NCBI GenBank assembly: GCA_014549065.1
Contig: JACDOX010000061.1
Coordinates: forward strand, 3,157,363-3,221,362
Direction: 5' to 3'
Source: Cardinalis cardinalis
Taxonomy: Eukaryota; Chordata; Aves; Passeriformes; Cardinalidae
Length of the DNA stretch: 64,000 bases
The notes below the pieces were generated by a model. It saw only the letters and a program-made list of their open reading frames with translations, made no database searches and was not told where the DNA came from. Position numbers and translations under genes: made by a program. Shown here one piece after another: positions 24,511 through 36,500 of this stretch; within the stretch, counting starts at the first letter, position 1, and the number at the start of each line of letters is the position of its first letter.

Positions 24511-27473
24511 AGTGAATGTCTNTGAAGAAGTGATTTAGCTCCAGAATGGGAGTGTGGAGTCAACAATTTGATGTCTGTGATGAAGGTCCCACACACTGGA
24601 GGGGTGTCCTTGCTGTGTCCTGAGGACTGTGTTCTGCAGGGNTACTGCAGTGGTGAAAGGTGCTGTGAGTGTAGGATTTGAAGGAAGACAAGCTGAATTT
24701 TTAGAGACTGGCTGTTCATGTTGCTGATTACNGTGGAGTGATTGTTCTCCAGGAAAGCCATCTTCTTTTGCCATTGAATAATTGACTGTCTGGAGTCACC
24801 ATGTATCATGAAGAGATTTAGGTGGTAGGCCACATGTGAGATCTGCAAANTCCCCAGGAGAAACATCAGGAACAAAGTGCTCAGTGAGGGCCAGCAATGG
24901 CCCAGCTGCCAGGAGGATGCTCAGGATCATTTCTCTGCTGTTTGCCACTGGCATGGACTGACTCTGGAATCAGGATCCAGGCTTCAGTGGAGACTCTGTG
25001 CTTGCCATGGAATAGAAGGACAGGGCACTGAGTTATTGTGGGGTGGCTCTGAAAAGCCATCCCTCTTCTCCTGGAAGAAAGAACTGTCCTGGCAAGGATA
25101 GGGTGAGCTTAGCCCCACATCAATTAACTTAAATCCACTCTTGTTGGAACACAGATGTCATGGTGATGCAAAATCCTGACAATTTGGAGGAGCCTTCTTT
25201 TTCCAGGAAACTATAAGAAGAAGGTGAGATAATNGTGTATATTCATAGCATGAGTAAGCACGGCAGAGAGAAATAGGAAATAAAGCAAACTCAATGGCAA
25301 TCCTGGGTTACTGTACAGCTTTTAGAGCTGGAGACATCTCAAAAGTCTAAAGAGAAAAGTAGGCGTTTTTCAAGATGAGTAGTTGGCACAGGATGATAAA
25401 AGTTACCTTGTGGCAAAATTGTGCTGAAAAATCCTCAAGCAGCAATCTGTCATTGCTGGTGTCAGGGAAGTGCAGAGGCTTTGTGAAGTGGGTACTCCAT
25501 GCTAGCATTTCCCAGCCAGTTTTAGATCACAACCTCCTTTCTGGTGTGTATCATCTAGACATTTACACGGAATTTTATTCACCCACCTGGGTGAACACAC
25601 GGTCACCTTCTCATGAAAGGAAGCCTTCAGTGGTTGTATTTGATTTCAAAATGATAAACTGAGCATTGATTCAGACAGAATCAGTCCTGCCAAATCAGCT
25701 GTCCTGCAGGGGTGTGGGTGCAGACAGATGCTGTGTCCCTGCACCACAGTGGGGGTGTGTGTAAGGAATGCATGTGGCTCCCCCAGCTTCCCAAATATTG
25801 CCCCCCCTGCCAGCTGGGTCTGAGGGAGGGGCTGTGCATGAGCACAAAGCACATTTCAGTGGGGGATGTGGTAGGGGAGGCTGGAGCAGAGCGGGAATCT
25901 GATGGAGCTTGCTCTGCAGCCCCCAGCCATGGTGGCCACCCCTCGCCCAGCTCTGCCTCATCCCCACAGGCTGAGGGGAGCCAGGGCAAACATCAGGCTG
26001 GGGGTGATCACTTCTGCCCCTCGTCACACTGTGGAAAAGCTCCATCTCTCTGTACCCTCAACTGTGAGAGCTCACGCTCCGAATGCCAGCACGTTTGTGA
26101 TCATCTAAATCGTGTGACAAAGACCAATAATGGAGAGAGCAAAATTCTCCAGGAAAGCATTTAAGAAGATTCCTTAATGGACAGCAAGGTATAGCTGACC
26201 TCAAGAGCAGCATGCTAATAAAAGCAGAAGTAAATGGCAAAGAGAAGTGAAAATATTTTTCCTTTTGTGCACTGGTGGGAGGATGGGTAGGTGAGTGTTC
26301 ACAAGAGCAGTGAATGATGGGCAGACGTGAGGGTGATGTTCCTTTAAGAAAGTGACTTAATCTTTGTTTACATACCTCTGCAGGTAGTTTACACCATTTT
26401 CACTGGCTGGAAAAGCGTGTATTCAACAGATCTGTAATCCCTTAAAACCCCAAAGGCATAATGGAATGGGAATGTGCTCTGCTTCGTGTCAGGTTTGCGC
26501 CAGGTGCTTCCATTTTTCGTGTCTGAAATCAGATAGAGCAGCACCATGTTGTCTTAGCAAACCTGCTACATCATGTTGGNTGGGTCTGTGGAGGGCTTGT
26601 CTCTCAAATCACTCACCAGGGATTTTTAAACAGGGTTAAATATGCATGGCTAATTTGTATCTTAATCTCTTTACCTGGCTGGCTTTTAATTTTTTATTTT
26701 TTGTTTAAATAACTTCCAGAACACAGCACAGTAGGTATTAAATCTCTTTAATATATTTAATTGATTACTNTTCCCCCCACACCACTTGCTGTGGCTATCA
26801 AGCCAGTGATTGCTGCCAAAACCAAGGTGAATGTCATCACTGGAGATTAGCTGGAGACTCAATCTCAGGTGTGCTGCCTTTGTTCACCTACCAAAGTGCC
26901 CCCCATGGCAAACCAGCAGTCATCTGCTCCCAGCACCCCCTGAATGTCAATTTACTGAATGTGGAGTAGCTAAATAGGCAAAGGTGGGCACTAAAGCAGA
27001 GAAGGTAATTTGGGGCTTTTTGTTGAAANAGGAGGGTTATCCATAAGTGATAAAACCCAAGACAGTTTGTGTTCCAGAGATTAAATAACCCTGGCCTGAC
27101 TCATTTTTGTCACTGCCCATCAAAAACCAGTTCCACTGAAACTACACCCTAAGTTTTTTAAGCAGGAAAGCCCAACTATTCCTCATAAAAGAAACTGCTC
27201 CTTTCCTCACTGTCNAGGAAAGTGTACTTTAAAGATATATATATAAAAAAAACAGTTAATCTTTTCCTGGAGCCAGTGCTTGCTACATCATGGCCATTCC
27301 TGGTGCTGTCAATCATTATCCAGCCAGCACATTGTTCAGAAGGTGGAGCTGTCAGGCAGGAGGAATGAAAGGTAAGGAAAGGAAGGCTCCTGCTCCTTGC
27401 TGATGCCAAGGGTAAGTGAGATTATGTCAAACCTTTAAACAGAGTCCCCTTTCTCTGCCCCACCCCCTGCTCC

Positions 27474-27480
27474 TATATAA
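27474..27480 (+). promoter_or_regulatory. HSD17B2: TATA box of HSD17B2
   Basis: TATATAA preceded by a C-rich GC/KLF-like stretch (about 27457-27470). Transcription would be expected to start about 25-32 bp downstream, near 27503-27510, giving a 5' UTR of about 50 nt before the first in-frame ATG (27555). There is no CpG island, consistent with a tissue-restricted promoter. Confidence 0.65.
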
Positions 27481-27554
27481 CACACACTGCATTTAGCAAT
27501 ACCTGCTTCCACCCAGGCAGCAGAGGGGTGAGTGCTGCCTGCTCCCCCCTGCTG

Positions 27555-30500
27555 ATGGATGCTGCGGCCAGCAGCCCCCTTGGCTGGCTCTGTGCAGGTG
27601 TCCCCAGGCTGTTTGGGGTCACCATGGCCCAGGGGAGCCCGCTGGACAAGGCAAAGGTGCTGCTCTGCAGCCTCCTGCCTGCCTTGCTGTGCGTGGCCGC
27701 GCTGGGGGCTGGCCAGGGGCTGGGGGTGTTTGTGGCCATGTGCCTGCTCTGCTCCGTGTGCCTGGGGGACAGGGACCTGCTGCCCGTGGGGGACAGAGCC
27801 GTGCTCATCACAGGTAAGCTGCTGCCAGGGCACAGAAACGAGCCAAACCTGCCTTTTCTCACAAGTGGGCTGGAAAACTTCTTGTCCTCGGGTTAGTGCA
27901 TGCTTGTGAGAGTTCCTTTTATCCTTTTATCTTTTTCTGCTTGCTTTATTTGCTTCGGCAGAGATGGGTTTTTTTCCAGGTAAATAAGTGCTCTGAAATT
28001 AAGTAGGAAAGCATCTTAATAGATGCTATTATTTTTTAGTGTCTCATTTAATCTTTACAAGTAGCTTTTTAGACATACTTGTGAAATTAACTGGTGCGAG
28101 AAGCATAGGAATACTTATGATGGTTTAATTTTTTAGGAGAGACAGTAATTCCCAGGAGCCCTCAGAACACTCCATTCATTCATTGCTTTTGTTTACTTGA
28201 ATTAATTGTGCTGGTTATGGATGTTGAGTTGTCTTTTGGGGGTGTGTGTGTATATACTGCACACTGTGTCTATCATGCACGTATTTCAATACTGNGGTTT
28301 GGTGCCATCTCTTTGAAACCCTCTGTGAAATCGTTTAGGAGGGAGTCATTCACTNGCAGAGAAAGTTCAGAGCTAATTAATTCAGTCTCTATCACCACTC
28401 TGATCTACTCAAAACCCACTTTTATTTTGCAGGGATGGCATTTTTGTAGTTTTATGGCTTTTCTCCTGCTTCCTCTAAAACTTTAGGTGTTGTTTATTTA
28501 GATGTTGCTTATTTGTGTTAATCAAACCTTTAAACTGGAGTGCCTGCTGACTGCTTTTTGCACTCTTAATTTGCTGGGGTTTGTTTTATTTTCTGTGTTT
28601 TTTCCCTCCTCTGGAATGCTGAATTAACTTGCTTTGGTTTATATATAGCAATTTCTAGCAGAATTTCATTTTGTTTTATAGGGACACCTGGAAATAATTT
28701 AGATTTGCCTAGCAAGCTTTAATACAGGCATTAAATATAAAAGTTGAGAGAGGACAAGATCAGCAGCAAGTGCTCCCCTTGCAGTTTGTCTGCCAGCTGG
28801 GTTTCTCCTGCAGGTGTGTCAGATGAGGATGGATGTTGGTGTGGGCAACAGGGAGCAATCCTTTCCCACCCCTGCAGGCTCAGGGGATGTGCCTGCACTT
28901 GGGCATCTCCTTGCTCTTTGTAAGACTGCAAACCTTCAGACAAAAGCACTCTCTGGGAGCTTATCTGCTCTGGGATCTGAATTAGAGCAATATAAGGGAG
29001 NGAGGAACATTTTGGGTATAGTCCAGTCAGGGAATGTGCTTTCCTTATACCTGTGCTGCAACTGTCCTGAAGAAATGCAACTTTGGGCATCTCTGACAGC
29101 TGATTAATTTGAGGAGGCTCTTTGTCTTTATAGAAGCCCTATGCAATCCATCAAACCCTCCATCAACTGAAACAGAAGTTTTACTCAACCTGTATTTTGG
29201 TTAAATTGCTCTGATTTTGGTATTTTCCCCATACCAAGTACAGGATGTGTGTCCCTGTTCATTTGCAGGTGCAAGGTGCCTTTAAATAGATTTTGGTGTC
29301 ATTTTCTCNAGTTTTGACAAGACCTCAGGCAGGCACTTGGTGGAAACTGGTGACTTTAATTATTTTTTCTGTTTCCCTCTGCCTTTCAGCCCCACAGGGC
29401 TGAGGAATGTGGCTGTGTCCTGAGCAGCTGCCAGGTGTTCCTTGAGAGCCTTTGNCCAGAGGCTGGAGCAAGCTCTGCTGCTCTCCCTGGATCCTGTCAT
29501 GTGTAGTTCTGGTCATTTTTGGATGTTCCTTGGACCAGTGCTGCTCTGCATTATTTATTTAAACCAGCAGCTCACTGGAGTACCAGGATAAGGGAAAAAC
29601 TGTGCCCACTGGTCAAAATGCTTTTTCACATGGATGACTGTGGGCATGTGAGCAGGCTCAAAGCATTGCTGCAACTCTGCTGTGGATCCTCTTGCAACAG
29701 CCACTTTCCCTAAAAATTAAATTATTACCAAGATCTGAAGGAACAGGAGTTGTGAAATTCTGTCCNTGGTTAGTCTGTGTGCTTTGGGATGAATTTCTCC
29801 AGTTAATTTGGTCTTTCTGTTCTTGGGGTGTGATTTGGTGCATGTTCAGGATGAGTTAANTGTAAATTCTCAGTAAAGGGTCAGTCACAGTCAGTAGTGA
29901 CTGCTTTCCTTAAAATAAGGCTTTTCATAACCCACAAATTATTTTTGGCATAGAAGCAGGAGTGGGATTAGGAGGGAATTATCTTTTTTTTCCCCCTATG
30001 GAAACTCTTTGAATTCTAGGAGTTGGAAGAGTAAAGCTTCTCTGGACTTCAATAACAGGTCTGAAACTCAAATCATATTTGTTTTGGAATAAAAAAACCA
30101 GGAACAAACCCAGCATCAGGCAACGATCAAAACAACTTTTATTGCTTTCTTGGAATTGCTGTGCCCATCCCAAGTTCNAGTTGCATTTTATTCTGCCCAT
30201 TTTCAAGTTAAAGCTGCATTGTAAAACTGAGGTAATACGTAGCTGTGGCTGTGTACTTTCTGGGAATGCTGAAAGAGGAAGGATTTGATCTAAAAGTGGG
30301 GTTTTTCATTAAAAAAAAAAGAAGGAAAGTTACCCCACCCCCAAACTTAGAAATCTGTCGTGTCTGGGATGTTTGCAGGCTTCTTCACGTCTCTCTAGGG
30401 AATTCAAAGAATGCAGGTTTATTCAGTCAGGTCAGGACTGGAGAAGCTTCATGTGNTATTTGTAGTGTTCTGGTGCATCTTCAGCAAATTGCAGACTTCA

Positions 30501-33500
30501 AAAATGCCAAAAAGCTGATTTTTTTTCTTCCTAGGAATTAAATAGAGCAAGAGTAATNATTTTCTACTTTTTCAAGATGCACTGATTGATCCAGACATTT
30601 AGTACATGTTTTCTTCTAGCCACCTGGAATTAATATTTTTCACCAGTCAGGACTAAAGCCCCAGTTACAAGACAGAATCCANAAAAGGGAATCTAACATG
30701 ATTATGATGAGTCTCTTTGGCAGTCTAATTCTATTGACAACATATTTTGAACGTAGGAGCAGACCTGTGAATAACTCTGACACTGTTCTTGGTGTGTCAA
30801 AATCACAGACTAACCCTCAGAAGTTTCTAGTAGGGTTAAGAAGGGAGTATTGCAGCTCTTCCACAAACAAGAAAATAGTAAAATATCTGGCNGCAGTTCC
30901 AGTCCTTTGTCTCACCTTCAGGTTTCCAGGGTTTGGGAACTGAACATTGATGGAGTGAATTGTTATTGCAGGAGATGCAGGATCCCAGTGCACAGCAGCA
31001 TCCAGGAGCTTTCTCTGCTGTAGTTACAGTGGAGGATCTGGTGCAGTGTTGTGGAACAGGCTGATGCTATACAGTGCAAAAACTGTATTAATTTATTAAA
31101 CTCCTAAGTTTCCTCCTAGTCTTGACCTCTGTAAAGCTCCTGAAGCACAACCCCTATGAANTTCCCTGTCACTACCTGTGTCATTTCACTGGAGGCTTGG
31201 TGGGGACAGGGGTGATGTGTTTCTTTCCTTCTGGAGTAAGTTTCACTGCAGGTGGGAAAAATGGAAACCAGAATTTTAAAAAATGGAGAGAAAACACTTA
31301 ANNTTAACTTATAATACTNGGGGNTGTTGGTTGATGAGAAGCTGAATGTGACCCAGCACCATGTGCTGGCAGCCCAGACACCCAGCTGTGTCCTGGGCTC
31401 CTTCCAAAAACCTGTGGGCAGCAGGGGAGGGGGGATTCTGACATGGACCTGCTCAAGGGAGTCCAGAGAAGGCCAAAAAATGATCAGAGGACTTGGAACA
31501 CCTCTCCTGGGAATACAGATGTAGGGAGCTGGGATGGCTCTGGGGAGACCTTGGAGGCCCTTCCAGTGCCTAAAGGGGCTCCAAGAGCGCTGGTGACAAG
31601 GGCNTGAAGTGACAGGACAAGGGGGAATGGCTTCAAACTGAAAGACAGCAGGTTTNGATCAGATTTTAGGAAGAAATTCTTCCCTGTGAGGGTTGTGAGG
31701 CCCTGGCACAGGGTGCCCAGAGAAGCTGTGGCTGCCCCTGGATCCCTGGAAATCTCCAAGGTCAGGTTGGATGGGGCTTGGAGCCACCTGGGATAGTGGA
31801 AGGTGTCCCTGCCCATGACAGGGGGTTGGAATGAGGTGATCTTCCTGGTCCTTTCCAACCCAAACCATTCTGTCTTTTATTCTGTAGCAACAGCAAAATA
31901 GTCTGTCACAGGGAGAGACTTGTAAATCAAATGATTTGTTAAATATATTTCGTTGGTACTTGATGGGAAGAGCTACACATTTGTGATCCCAAAGACCATT
32001 GTTTGTTTGCTCTAATAGGGCTTCCTGCAGCTGTTAGATAATTCCTTAATATGGAAAAAGTTTGGAAATAAGTTTGGAAGAGAATAAGAGAAATTCTGAT
32101 GCAAATTTGCATGAATTCAATAGCTGACTTAGGACAAAAATGTCATTTGGGAGCTTTCGTAGGTTCTGAAAGCATTGGAATGCTTTGCAGGTAAAGCAAC
32201 AGTTGCTTAGTTTTGGCTTGGTTACAGTCTGTAATAAAACGTGCTTATCTGAGGGATCTTGTGTGGTAAATGTGTGAATGAAATAATGCTACTTTTTGGA
32301 AGGTAGAAACAGAATCCNAGAATTTGAATCTGAGAGCTCAGATTGCTTTGCCCATTGGAGATTTCAAATTAAAACATTAGTGTGGTGGGTTTTTTGCTGT
32401 TTGTTTTTTTTCTCTTACATACTTTTGTTGTCAAGTTTCAGTCAGAATGTTTGTATAAAACCAAAGTAGGGCTTTATTTCTTCTCTATGTATAAAGTCAG
32501 AGAATCTGTCAGTGGCAGAGAGTGAGCTGAATCCACCAGTTCCGAGTCAGGAGAACATGGCCTGTCAATCTTTGAGGAACATTTAAAGGTCCAGCTCCTC
32601 AAACCTCAGATCTGAACCTTTCTTTCTACTGATATATGTATTTCAGGGACTTTGTCATCATATTTCTGTTCATATTTGCATGGCTTTCCTATGTGTGTAT
32701 TTATTTTATATATTTATTTTTTAATGATGGTGTAGGACAGACCTACTTTCCAAGTTTTTTTTTGATGTTTTCAGGAAGTGACACTGGGATTGGACATGCA
32801 CTGGCCAAACACCTGGACAGCTTGGGGTTTGTTGTGTTTGCTGGGGTTTTGAACAAGGATGGCCCTGGAGCTGCGGAGCTGCGGCGCTCCTGTTCCCAGA
32901 GACTCTCTGTCCTGCAGCTGGATATCACCAACACCACTCAGGTCAAGGAGGCCTATCTGGCAGTCTCAGAGAAGGTGCAAAATGCAGGTACAGCTTTTTT
33001 CTCCCCCCTTTACAATGGAAGTCCTGATGTNGAGCTTAGCAGGTGCATCTCTTGGCTGTTGGCTGCACCATGGCTGAGGTGTGTAGGACATTTCCAGGGT
33101 GAAGTCTTGGGCAGTCAGGGCATTTCCATCCATGACTTCTGTTTTCTGGGATATGGGAAGATGGTAGTGACTGGCCAAGGAGTGGGGAATGTGGATCTGC
33201 AAATCATCTCTCTTTTGGCCTGGAGTCACCATCCAGCTCACTGGTGTAATCCTTCTGGATCCTTTTCCTGGTGTGTTGCAGCCTTGTGCTTTCTCCTCTT
33301 CCCAGGGCTCTGGGGTGTCGTGAACAATGCAGGAATCCTGGGCTTCCCTGCTGATGGGGAGCTGCTCCCCATGAGCACCTACAGGCACTGCATGGAGGTG
33401 AATTTCTTTGGGGCTGTGGAGGTGTCCAAGACCTTCTTGCCGTTGCTGCGGAAATCGCAGGGGAGGCTGGTGAACATGTCCAGCATGGCAGGTGAGTGGG

Positions 33501-36500
33501 CTAAGGCACCAAATAAAGTCCTGGAGCAAATGCCAGCCAAGGTGGCTGTCAGTCTGGGTTCTCAGTACACCCAGGCAATAAATGTTAAGATAATAAATTT
33601 CTTTAGTTTGGGACACTACTCCTAAAAAACAGCCTTTAAAGAAGAGCTTAATGTGGCTAAAAATGTGCTGTGACAAAAAAAAAAAAACAGTAAAATTCAG
33701 ATCTTGTGTTCTAGATGCCATGAGAGATAACTTTGTGNACTTCCATAAAGGTACATCACAGGTATTTCTATAACATGTTCAGGCAGAAGTCTGTGACCAC
33801 CTCAGTTTGTGGTATCTGCTGATAACTTGGGAGCTGTGTGTCAATATTTCTCTAAAAATATTTTGGATGTCTTAGAAATAGTTAGGCCTAACTTATTAGC
33901 AAAATGGTATTTTGCCATGAAAAANTTTTTAAAAANATTTTGAATTTTAACATATGCTATATGCTTTTAATTTCTTTCCCCATAAATTTATTTNTATATA
34001 TATGCATGTCTTTATAACATGACCTTCTATTCCAGGAGAACAGCTGAGATGCTAAGGTGTAGGAACTAATGTAATACAGTAATGCAGGATCTGGTAGCCA
34101 ACAGCTGAGGAGCAAGAATGCTCCTTTGGAAATGAGACCTGCTAGAAGCAGAAGGTCATGCTGCTGGAAAGTATTTTGGAGTNAGAGCTCTTAGGGATTT
34201 GCTGGGTCATGTGCTCCCCACATTTTCCTTCGCCCTTCTGCATAGCTGGAGTCCCCCTCATGCTGCTGCATTGCTGGGGTGACACGTGTGGGTGTTACCT
34301 GGTGCTCCCCTTATGCTGAGGATGTGGCTGCAGTCTGCTCTGGAGCTGTTTTATCTTTATAATCCCAGATCTGCTCTGTATTTGCATGTCTGTGTTCATG
34401 GTTTATTGCTGACATTCTGAGAAATCAGGACTGAACTATCAGAACCTTTCTGCTGCTGCTCTGAGGCCAGAGCCNTGTTTCCTTTGTGCACCCAAGTGAA
34501 GCTCTCACTGTGGGTGTTTTGGAGCAGATGTCTTAATTCCTTGTGAGAATCCCTGAGCTGCCTTGAAGGAATAAATGCATTTATCCCTGTGCTGAGTAGT
34601 TTGGCCTTACAGGAGCTGATAATGACCCTGCTTAAACTCCAGCTGTCTGCAGAGATGTTCTGCACACAGGCTGGTTTGGGTGAAGAGTTTNCTCTTAGCT
34701 CAGGGTCTGGGGGTCCTTTGGTAAAACATTAGTGGAGAAGTTGGTGAGGTCTCATTGTGCTGAATCTATTCCTGTCTGTGTAGGGCTCATTTAACTGGGC
34801 TCAGGTTAGCCTGACCTCAGAGGGAAAAGTATGTGATTCAATTGGCTCAAACCAATCCAGCTTGTTCAGATGCATACAGAAGAATAATTAACATAAAATT
34901 GGCCTGATTTCTTCAAGGGAATGGCTCTGTGTAAACAGCTCCTGTCATACCTTGGTCATCCCAGTACAATACCCAATAGCACCAGTGGCTTACCTGAAAA
35001 TCCCCTGTATCTGAGGTGTTTTCCTTTAAATACTCAGGCACATTGAGATGAGTGTGTAGCATGTGAAACAGAGGCAGGATGTGCCCAACTGCCCATGCAG
35101 GCAGGAGAAGGAGGATGTGCCTCAAGGAAAGGATTCTCCATTCTGTTCCCTGCTCCCAGCNCAGCCTGTGGTGATCTTAAACCTGTGTGGTGATAACACC
35201 AGCCTTGTGGGGGATGTATGAGAGCTGAAGAAGATGCTCAAATCAAAGCATGTTTGTATTTTTCTACTTCTTTCAATGAAAAAGTGACAACCTGCCAGTT
35301 TTTGGGACAGAGGAAAACTCTGCATTTGGAAGATACTGTTTTCTGGAAGCTTGTTTTTGTAAATGTACTGGATGTTCTCTTAGCTTTCCCATCTGAACAA
35401 ATGTTTCTGGGGTTGAAAAAGATAACTATATAACTATAGGCAGGGGTTCTGCTTCTATGCTGGGAACTGTCAGGGAGTCCAGTCACTCATGGGATGTGAT
35501 TCCAGCTTTGTGTTTTCCTCACTCTTGCATTATTTTCTNTGGCCTTTCTGGAAAGAACAGAAAAGAAGGTTTGCTTGATAACACTAGAATTGAGATTACC
35601 TACCTTGTTCTAACTGTGGTTTATTGCAGGGGCTTGAAATTTGTGTTACAGTGACAAGAACAGGAGTATAAAACTACTGCCTCACTATTTATATAAACTA
35701 AATCATTCTGTGTTTCTCAAATCAACAGTCATAACTTTCAGCAGTTTTTACCCTTAAATGCAGTCCAGTTTATTTTTCCTGCCCTATAAGGTGTCTTACC
35801 AGGTGTTACTGAGCATAGCTGCTGTAAGCAACTGTTCATTTTCAACTTTCACTCTTTTTTAACCTCTAGCAAGAAGTGATTCCCTCACTGCCTTGTCTTT
35901 AACNTCAGGGAGAGAGGCATAATTTTGGTTGTGCTATAATCTCCCTTCTAAATCATGGAAATAAAGGCTGGGAAGAGCCAGTGTTGAGGTTTACCAGGTT
36001 TCTATTGCTCCTGCAGGAGGCATTCCACTGCCGAGGTATGCAGCGTACGGGGCATCCAAAGCAGCTCTGTCCATGTTTTCTGGAGTAATGAGGCAAGAGC
36101 TTTCCAAATGGGGCATTAAAGTCATGGCAATTCATCCATCAGGCTTCAGAACAGGTTGGTGCTTGACATTTCGGGTTGTTCTTTCTGCCTCTCCTCTTTC
36201 CCTGTAGCTCAGCGGCTTCGAACAGAGCCCTGAGTGATTCTCAGGGGCTGGATGTTTTCCCCCATNCTTAATGTGGGTTGTGGAAATGAAGTTCAGTGTT
36301 TTTGGTGAGAGATGTTCCCTCCAGCTCTACACACTGCCTGCCTCCCCTCTCCTGGGCAGAGCTGTCTTTGCTTTGAGACAGGGCAGCATTCAGGCCGTGG
36401 TGCCTTCCCTTTGCCCCAGCTTTGTTGGAGCTGATGAATGGAGCAGCACTGTGTGCCCAGTTGGAGTGTTATGGCTCCCTTGTCCTGCTTGGGAGCTTCA

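Larger units (their letters stand above)
8864..27470. other. Intergenic region between the divergent SDR42E1 and HSD17B2 genes
   Basis: About 18.6 kb of mostly AT-rich sequence. It holds the CR1 fragments listed separately (about 9944, 17259, 20950), a trinucleotide-rich stretch near 22886-22925 and homopolymer runs. Two weak coding-like segments (15134-15394 and 23690-24510) are listed with low confidence. I recognise no conserved protein-coding gene or tRNA here. Confidence 0.65.

Noticed and set aside
24363..24875. 170-codon minus-strand open frame
   Set aside because: Does not start with ATG, contains several N codons and matches no family I know; it overlaps the purine-rich segment whose complement is naturally poor in stops.
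25712..26164. 150-codon plus-strand open frame
   Set aside because: No domain, no exon-like borders, Cys/His/Ser-rich chance composition; both strands are open here because of GC content.
27435..27862. Minus-strand open frames over HSD17B2 exon 1
   Set aside because: Antisense shadows of the GC-rich first exon.
32966..33721. 251-codon antisense open frame over HSD17B2 exon 3 and its flanking introns
   Set aside because: It is the complement of a conserved exon plus introns, has no recognisable domain and does not begin at a convincing start; best explained as a shadow.
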